Assembly: GCA_015956445.1 (NCBI GenBank)
Contig: WIUZ02000021.1
Coordinates: 248,001 to 312,000 of the forward strand
Direction of reading: 5' to 3'
Length of the DNA stretch: 64,000 bases
From: Thelephora terrestris
Taxonomy: Eukaryota; Basidiomycota; Agaricomycetes; Thelephorales; Thelephoraceae
The translations under genes and the position numbers were made by a program. The notes under the pieces were generated by a model that was not told the origin of the DNA, did not search any database, and saw nothing but the letters and a program-made list of their open reading frames with translations. Of the stretch, positions 57,392 to 64,000 are shown piece after piece (position 1 is the first letter of the stretch; every line of letters starts with the position of its first letter).

Positions 57392-58482
57392 ATGTCGTCC
57401 TTCGGTTTGCGCAACGGAATAGTGGTCGCCGTCTCGCTCAATCCCGCAGCTTCAACTTCGTTCGTCGATCCGGGGCTGAACAAGTTGGCAAGCGAGATTG
57501 TGGTGAGGAAGTACGTCGCCGTTCTTTCTGGAATTGTACGCCTATCCTCTCCTCTCTCGTTCCCTCTCGTTTTCCGTCGGTGAACGTGGCTGACACGCAT
57601 ATACCGTCTCTTTCCCCCCTCGGTCCAGAGCGTAGATCAGGATGGAAACACCTTGACAGATATTTATTTCATCGGCCCTGGGATGCCTCGACAGAATGAC
57701 CAATACGACGAAAACGAGTCCATGTCTATTCCTATTTCACCCGCGAAGAAACACCCGTCCGGTCGACGATCGTTACAACTCTCCAACCCGCTTCCTTGGC
57801 TGGATCAGGACTGCTACGTCAGGACCCTTCTTACGGAACGTCAGGTTCGCATCTCCTCCGTGACGAGGAGGACCTCATCGACACCTCAAACCCCTAGGTC
57901 CGGTTCGAGCTCCTCCTCGACAACGCTCGCCACCTCGGTCGTGATGGTCCCTGATGTACACCTACGGAATCTGATGACCCTCTGCGACGCTGACCAACGT
58001 AGAGCCAGAGCACCCGAGATTGTCATGCCTCGGTCGGATTCGGATTCGGAACTTACTCGTACTCGGACGCGTGATTCTGGGGACCGTGACTCGTGGATCG
58101 AAGACGCCGAATTTCACCCTCCGAATAGACTGTTCCTGTCGTTTGACGTGTGGCTGGATCCTAGCGTCTGCTCTCAAGTCCCTGAACCGAATGGTTTGAG
58201 GAAGGAGCTCGAGCAGCTTTACATGTACGTCGCCTTTCAGAACTCCCCGTTCGCCTCCGGGATATAGTTTGGTGTCTAACTAATTGTCTGTTCCTTCACA
58301 GATTCCAGGAGAAAGACGCTCGCAAGCAAGAGAGGCAATATCAACGAGCGAGACGCGTTAACACGCGTCCAAGCGTAGAGCACGCATCCCGCGCCCTCAG
58401 ATCAGAACACGAGCAACATGACGAAAAACGGCATCCAGCTCCCCGAAGTGAGCCGCACTTCTCCGACTCCCATCACCTGTAA
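57392..58482 (+). CDS. Hypothetical protein, conserved-looking, unknown function
   Basis: Three exons join in frame. The first starts MSSFGLRNGIVVAVSLNPAA at 57392 and ends at LSGI (~57537). The second runs from SVDQDGNTLTDIYFIGPGM (~57629) to about 58225. The last is from about 58302 to the TAA at 58480-58482. The total is about 310 residues. The first ~85 residues look folded. The middle is Ser/Arg-rich (RRTSSTPQTPRSGSSSSST). A second ordered block is FHPPNRLFLSFDVWLDPSVC, and the end is a basic, charged helix (FQEKDARKQERQYQRARRV). There is no signal peptide or membrane segment. I do not recognise the family. Confidence 0.65.
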
Positions 58483-59438
58483 TACCGTACTGAAATTTTC
58501 TTACCTTTTCAGAACGCGGACTCCTGTCACGAATATTCAAGAAATTACTGTGCCTGGGCCCCTGAAGGCGCGCGTCACGTTCTGCATCCCCGTTCGCACT
58601 TCATCCCCTCGACTCACCGCGCGATCACGAACTCTTTATGCATCTCACGAACGATGAGACTGGCCTCTGTGCGTCCTTACGTATATGTGATACCTTCACA
58701 AAGACTCTTTTTCAGATATCTATCCAAACGTTATTTTAACTCGGTTTCCCTTCTGTGATTTTTTTCGCCGCCCTGTCATCTGTCATATGGTGTCTTTCGC
58801 TTCACATTTTTTAACGTTAGATGCGTGTGTGTGGCCGCTCGTGAAGAGGAAGGAGGCCATTGGCGGTTCGGTTTTTCATATTCATCATGGTTGACTTATC
58901 ACTCACCCCTCATCCTTTTCACTCCTCGTACACCCATTATCTGCATCGTTCTCGCCACCGTTGTTTTTCCATGTGCATTACCCCTTTGTTTCCAAATCCT
59001 TTTGTGTCTCGGGCCTCGATGGCTCGGAGTCACGGAACAGTTATTCAAAACACCACGTTGCGGCCTCGGGGTGCATCGTAGTGCGTAACGCGTATTTCCT
59101 CGTGTCGAGAAGTTTCATCTTTGTCTTGAACGCCGATGATGGTAATTTTTGACCGCTACAAGTCTCCATGAGGAGAACACGAGCCCGGGTATCGGCGGAC
59201 TCCGGTCCGTCCGCCGTTGCGGCCAAGTAAATTGATGACGGAGGCTGCGTGAAATGAAATGCGTCAGAGAAAATCATCCGTCCCAGGCGGCCGATTGACT
59301 TCAGAGTCGTCATAGAGTAACGTGGGTGGATTCATGGCATATATCATAGATGACGAGATCTCAAGACAAAACAAGGTATATCGTACCGAAGTGGGGGATG
59401 TTTACATCCATGGGGTAAACATGTTTTCGGAGGTGATG
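58483..59438. other. Convergent 3' intergenic region
   Basis: It contains the 3' ends of the hypothetical gene (+) and the second P450 (-). No other gene was recognised. Confidence 0.4.
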
Positions 59439-61833
59439 CTAGGTATCTTTGACAGGAGTAATGGTCAACGGGAGCTGGGGGCCCTTATCCTCCTCTCCAA
59501 TGACCATAGGAACGATAATCCCAGGCCGGATAGTTCGGACGTTCCTACCCTCCGGTACGGAGAGCTCGAACTCTCGGATGAGGGTCACCAAGAACGCCTG
59601 GATCTCCGCAACGCTTTTCCGGGTCGAATGAGAGTCTGGGCCCGGCCAACCGGAATATGAATGAACTCACGCGAACCTCCAACCTATACAACTCCTTTCC
59701 CCGGCGGAGAAAGTGAGCCTTGCGTCAAACACGGGTTAGCCCAAAGTTCGTGGTTCCGTTCAGAAGGGGAGAGACCGCACAAGTTTCCGTACACCCCTAA
59801 CGGGGTTTCGGTTTTCTCATTCGAGGGTTCCAACCACCTCTCGGGACGGAACTCCATCGCGTCTGGACCCCACACGTCTTTGTTCCTAAGCGAGCGCGAT
59901 TAGACCCAGCGTAGGCCAACGGGCTGTGCGTCTTACAGATTATACCCCCACATGGAAACATGGACAATCGTCCCCTTCGGGACAGCCAAGTGATGATACG
60001 TTTTCCCCGATCGGCCGACCATGGGTCTCGTCAACGGCAAAACGTCGTCTTGCCATGTCACTCGTTGGAGTTCAATGGCAGAGCCGTGGCGTCTCAGACC
60101 CTCCTATTTGTCCGTCAGCATCTGATAGCGCAGGTGAAGAGGTAGCCTGACCTTTACAACAGCATTTGCATAAGGGAGATTATCAATATCCACCGGAGTA
60201 AGGTCCTCGTCTCCTCTCGCCCTTGCCGCCTCGTACATCTCAGTAACTTCTTCCCGCAGCCTGCGCTGGATCTCAGGCCGCCTCGCAAGCTCCCATAGCA
60301 TAAATATTAACTACAGAAAGAAGGTTATTGAAGTTGCGACGGGACGGGACGTCTAATTCGCTCACGGTTTTCGCTACCGTCTCGTGCCCAGCGAGCATGA
60401 ACGTCCGAACTTGAGCGACGATCTCGTCGTCTCGTAATTTCGATTGCTCGTCCTGCGCATCGTTCGCCTTGACTGCAACGCGATCGATTAAATGTTACTC
60501 CTCTCGGTCGGAAAGGACAACTCGGTAGCACGCACCCAACAAGCTCAAAATATCCTTTTCAGATCGGCCAACTACCATCTCCTCTCTCTTCTGCTGAATC
60601 AACTCCTTTGCGACACGATGAGCATGGCCCCGATTCTCCCTGGCTTTCTGGAGACCGGGATCCGATCCCGTCTCGAAGATGTACCGAATGACCCTGGCGG
60701 GGAGGTACCGGCAGAGGTTCATGAACAGGAGCTGACCACGTGAGGGGGCGCCAAAGGTTGAGTACACGATGTCCGTATAGGATTTTGTCAGGGGGTTATC
60801 GAGGTTGTCCAAAGCGCCGAACTCGTAGTCGAATGCACCTGGTAAAAAGCGAAGCAGCGTCGCGATAAACTGTGCTATCTTCGGTTTCATAAAGTCGATA
60901 ACTCACCGACACCAAACCTGAATGGATGCATGGTGCAGTAAATCGATAGGGTCAATATAACGGGTATCAAAAGCTGCTGCGCTTCAAGGAAACCCCTTAC
61001 GCGTCTAGTGTCGCCTTTCCCATCCACGTCGGCATATCCAGCGTAAGCGAATCCCCAGAACCTTCATTCACAATAACGTCCTTCCACTTATCGACCAACT
61101 GTGTGCGAAATTAAACCGGGGAAATCAAATTCAGGTGGTGTCACCCGTCTGAATTGAGAAAAACGTGTGCGAGACGCCGGTGTGTTTTGTTCACGTACCT
61201 TATTGGCTACCAAGAGAAAACGTGGGACCAAAGCTCTCGATTCGCTGAGGCCGAAGGCAGGGGTCAACGCTCTCCGCTGTCGTTTGTGAACGTCCCCTTC
61301 TGCCCAGACCAAACCCCTATCGAGCAAAACTGCGCCCATCTCGCGGCCGCTTGCGGTTTTTTCCCATACGTCTGCAGAATGGAGGATGTGGAAGATCGCT
61401 TTAGGATCAGCAATCCACAAACGATCTTCCTAGCCAAAGTGCCACCTGTCAGGATCCGAAGCAGGAGAGGGTGTCGGATGTTAACTCTAGAGATAACGTA
61501 CTCCGAGAGGTCCTTTCCAACGCACGATACTACCGTACGTGGTCAGATAATCGTTCTCAAACACTCCTGCTTCAGCCGCCTGCCAAAGCGGTAGATGTCC
61601 TGCGTGGTCCACGTGCCCACATGCGCGTTGAGTGTAAAGCGAGGGAGTCGGAGATTGAACATACCGTGGAGGAAGGAAGGATTCTCTGGGCCTGGGACAT
61701 CATCGAGGGATAGCCTAGTGAATCTCCGGTACAGCGCATATGTCACGACCGCAGCTCCACCGAAAGCGGCCCATTGTTTAGAATCTATACCCGAAATGGA
61801 TCGGAGTGTACGCTCGAGCAGGTCGCACGACAT
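59439..61833 (-). CDS. Cytochrome P450, second of two
   Basis: The N-terminal anchor (WAAFGGAAVVTYALYRRF) and the PGPENPSFLHG hinge are followed by WIADPKAIFHILHSADVWEK and the helix C block GDVHKRQRRALTPAFG. The I-helix reads FMLAGHETVAKTVSE and the K-helix follows near 60130. The heme-binding loop FSAGERSCIGWRF (FxxGxRxCxG) lies alone on a 48-nt exon (59671-59718) between two introns. The last exon reads VAEIQAFLVTLIREFELSVP to the TAG at 59439-59441. Joining GVYGNL to LTFSAGERSC needs the acceptor ending at 59719. The protein has about 540 residues and belongs to a subfamily clearly different from the first P450. The substrate is unknown. Confidence 0.87.
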
Positions 61834-62254
61834 GTAGCGTCAGCGTATAGCAAAATCTGTCAGCAGTCGTCGCGTCAATTGGGGCAACAAGAGAGGGGAT
61901 CACGGTTCAGCGACAAGAGCGGACGTCTGTGCGGCCAGGGGTGGAATTTGGCAAAATTGAAACTTCGTATGATTGACATCTGACTGAGAAGCAGCGAGGT
62001 CAGCTCGCGAGTGGACAGCTCAAGCGCCGCAGCTGAATTGTTCCCCCATACTGAGCGGCGGGATTGGTGACCCTACGCACTAAAATTCGCCCAGGCCGAG
62101 ACGTTTTGTCAAGAACTTGAGCGTCCCATTTCGGGGCGTCACACAAATTCGCGCGAATTTCATAAGGAGAGTTTCTCATCAGCAGCGTCATTTGTATAGT
62201 GATGAGAAATCCTTTCTGTGTATGAACTTCTAGAAACAATAAAGTATGGGTGTA
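61834..62254. other. Intergenic region between second P450 and MIC60
   Basis: This is the promoter side of the P450 and the 3' side of MIC60. No further feature was seen. Confidence 0.4.
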
Positions 62255-64000
62255 TCACACAACAAGCAAAGACGCGAAAGTAGCTTGCGTCTGAACGATA
62301 TCCAACGCCTGCTCGACCTCTAACCTCTCCCTCGCCGCTTTCAACCAATCCTGCAACAAAACCTTGGCAACACCCTTCAACTGATTAAGCTCCCTCGCCG
62401 CGCTATCGAGATCCTTCTCGCACAAGTGGTGTTCAGCTCGCGCAAGCACGCTGAGCACGTCGTCACCCTCCACGAGGCCGGTCCTCCTAAATCTGAACGA
62501 CGAGAAAAAGCCGGAGGCGAGGTGTGAAAGGAGACCTGCATCTTGGTCTGGGACCAGGGCGACGGAAGCAACCTTGGGTGCGACTGTTGTGGTGAACCAG
62601 GTCGAGAGGTCGGCGAAGGGTTCAACTCCAGTGTCCGGGATCGTTGAAGTCTCCAGCGTCTCCAGGACAGTAGCAATCACGGGGTCCTCTTTGGCCATGT
62701 TCAGGTGCCTCAGGATCCTCAGCTCGCCCCGGAACGGCTTCCTCTCGTGAGCTTCGATGGTGTTGTGGGTGAGCGCACGGATGGCAGTCCAGAGGGCGTG
62801 GATGCCGATGTTTTCATCGAGGTAGGAACTGTTGTCGAGAGTAATCCGTTCAAGCTTCTTAAGGTTACTGGCGAGTTCTTCAAGCTTGGCGAGACGACCG
62901 CCACGTTCTTGCTCGACCCGAAGCTTGACCTCCCGGATCCATCGGCGTTGCAGCTCTATGCCTTGGGCAATGACCTCCTCTTTCAGCCTTGAACAACATC
63001 ATTTAATCGGTAGCTTCCCAAATCGATCGTTTTAGATCACCTACCGCTCATTGATGATCTCACTCTGTGTTTGCAGTTCCTGAGAAAGCTTCTCCCTATA
63101 TGCCCTGACTAATCTGGCCCTCTCCTCGTCGAATAACTTCCTGAACTCGTCCTCCTGGCTATCGAGCTTATCCTGAGCAGTCATTTCGAGCTCCAACAAT
63201 TTCAAGGTATATTCGCGGGCCTGGTCATCAAGTTCCTGCTCCAACTTGGCCTGTTCGTCCTCCTTGATCTTCTGGACCTTTGTGGCGAGGTTCGTGAGGT
63301 CCAGTTTGGCGGTATCAATGACACCGTGAGCCTTTTCCGCAGCGGCAGGGTTGGCATTGAGGAACACGGTGAGGTTGTCAATCGTGGTCGCCAGTTGGCC
63401 AATGATCGGTTCTGAAGCAGCGAGTTCTGAAATATCGGGCGCGATGAGGGGTAACGGAGGAGGCGCGGGAGGAGCCTCTAGTTTGCGAGCAGGGGGAGGT
63501 TTTGGTCTATTGAAACCCGGAGGAGGCTCAAAGCCAAGCGGCAGGGGAGCATCGTACACGTTCTTGGGAGCGTCGGAAGGAGGTGATACATCCTCCGCCT
63601 CCACCGCGGGCTGCAAATGTGTCGGAAGAGCGAGCTCGGGTTGCTCAGGTGACGTAGTGACCCCAGGTCCAGGAATTGACTCGGTGGTTTTCGCTTTCTG
63701 TGGTCTAGGCTTGCCGGCCAAAGCGGCCTCTGCCTCTTCGACTAGCTCTCTGACGGAATCCGAGAGCTGTACCGATTGGTGTTTCGCGACAGCAGTGACA
63801 GTGTCCTCAGACTTCTTGACGGTCGTCCTCAACCTGTCAGCCGCATGAATTATTCTGCCCCTCGACTGAGAAACCGCCCTGTTCATCGTCCGGGCTGTTT
63901 CCTGAGCGGTCTGAGACGGTTTCTCCGGAGGACTTCCCCAGCCGGTCTGGTCATAAACGAACTGCTGGACCGTGTCTGAAGCGGATTTGGCCGAGTCGAC
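62255..64000 (-). CDS. MIC60: MICOS subunit Mic60 (mitofilin), 5' end outside the window
   Basis: Mic60 is the core of the mitochondrial contact site and cristae organising system and holds crista junctions at the inner membrane. The visible part starts within a Pro-rich region (FEPPPGFNRPKPPPARKLEA). A long coiled coil follows (near 63340-63040: KVQKIKEDEQAKLEQELDDQ ... RKLFDEERARLVRAYREKL) and continues across an intron near 63040-62990. The mitofilin C-terminal domain then ends with LARAEHHLCEKDLDSAAREL, then NQLKGVAKVLLQDWLKAARE, the signature lipid/partner-binding end. The presequence and transmembrane helix must lie beyond 64000. Confidence 0.92.

Noticed and set aside
1-64000. CRISPR arrays, bacterial operons or phage genes
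   Set aside because: No regularly spaced repeats were seen, and gene structure is clearly eukaryotic with short spliceosomal introns throughout.

Overview
The window is nuclear DNA from a filamentous basidiomycete, most likely an agaricomycete. Genes are dense and split by many GT-AG introns of about 50-70 nt. They include families typical of mushroom-forming fungi: DUF6534 membrane proteins, DUF6535 membrane proteins, 'macrofage activating glycoprotein'-like secreted proteins, F-box proteins and P450s. I cannot name a species. All coordinates were read by eye, so exon edges may be off by a base.

Layout. 1-10 kb: a DUF6534 membrane protein, the complex III hinge protein QCR6, an F-box protein and a fucosyltransferase-like membrane protein, all on +. 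10.5-14.3 kb (-): a C2-C2-EF-hand phosphatidylserine decarboxylase, divergent from a secreted GPI-type glycoprotein (14.5-15.7 kb). 16.6-18.8 kb: an intron-containing tRNA-Ala(AGC), then galactokinase. 18.8-24.9 kb: an accessory block flanked by two copies of a ~275-bp direct repeat. It holds a TIR element and a DUF6535 unit. 24.95-45.2 kb is mostly housekeeping: a two-domain flavin oxidoreductase, a possible peroxin (-), neutral trehalase, a peroxisomal-type carrier, a Rai1/DXO-type nuclease, a Whi5-like G1/S regulator, mitochondrial Lon protease (-) and a damaged HNH gene. 46-47.3 kb: a second copy of the secreted glycoprotein. 47.6-51.5 kb: the DUF6535 unit again, inverted, its gene cut by a nonsense codon, next to the tail of a TPR gene. 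52.3-61.8 kb: two P450s (-), separated by a 1.13-kb fold-back element and a gene of unknown function. 62.2-64 kb: the 3' part of MIC60 (-), running off the window.

The genes do not form one pathway. Several bear on mitochondria and membranes (QCR6, Lon, MIC60, phosphatidylserine decarboxylase) and on sugar metabolism (galactokinase, trehalase). The most unusual signals are: (1) extreme micro-exons, including a 2-nt exon followed by a 4-nt exon needed to rebuild the conserved end of QCR6, and a 12-nt exon in a P450; (2) a non-canonical GC-AG intron in galactokinase; (3) an insertion that duplicated a whole intergenic region, so each neighbour kept its own flank; (4) a pair of ~3.9-kb inverted DUF6535 units; and (5) a nearly perfect 1.13-kb palindrome in a P450 promoter.
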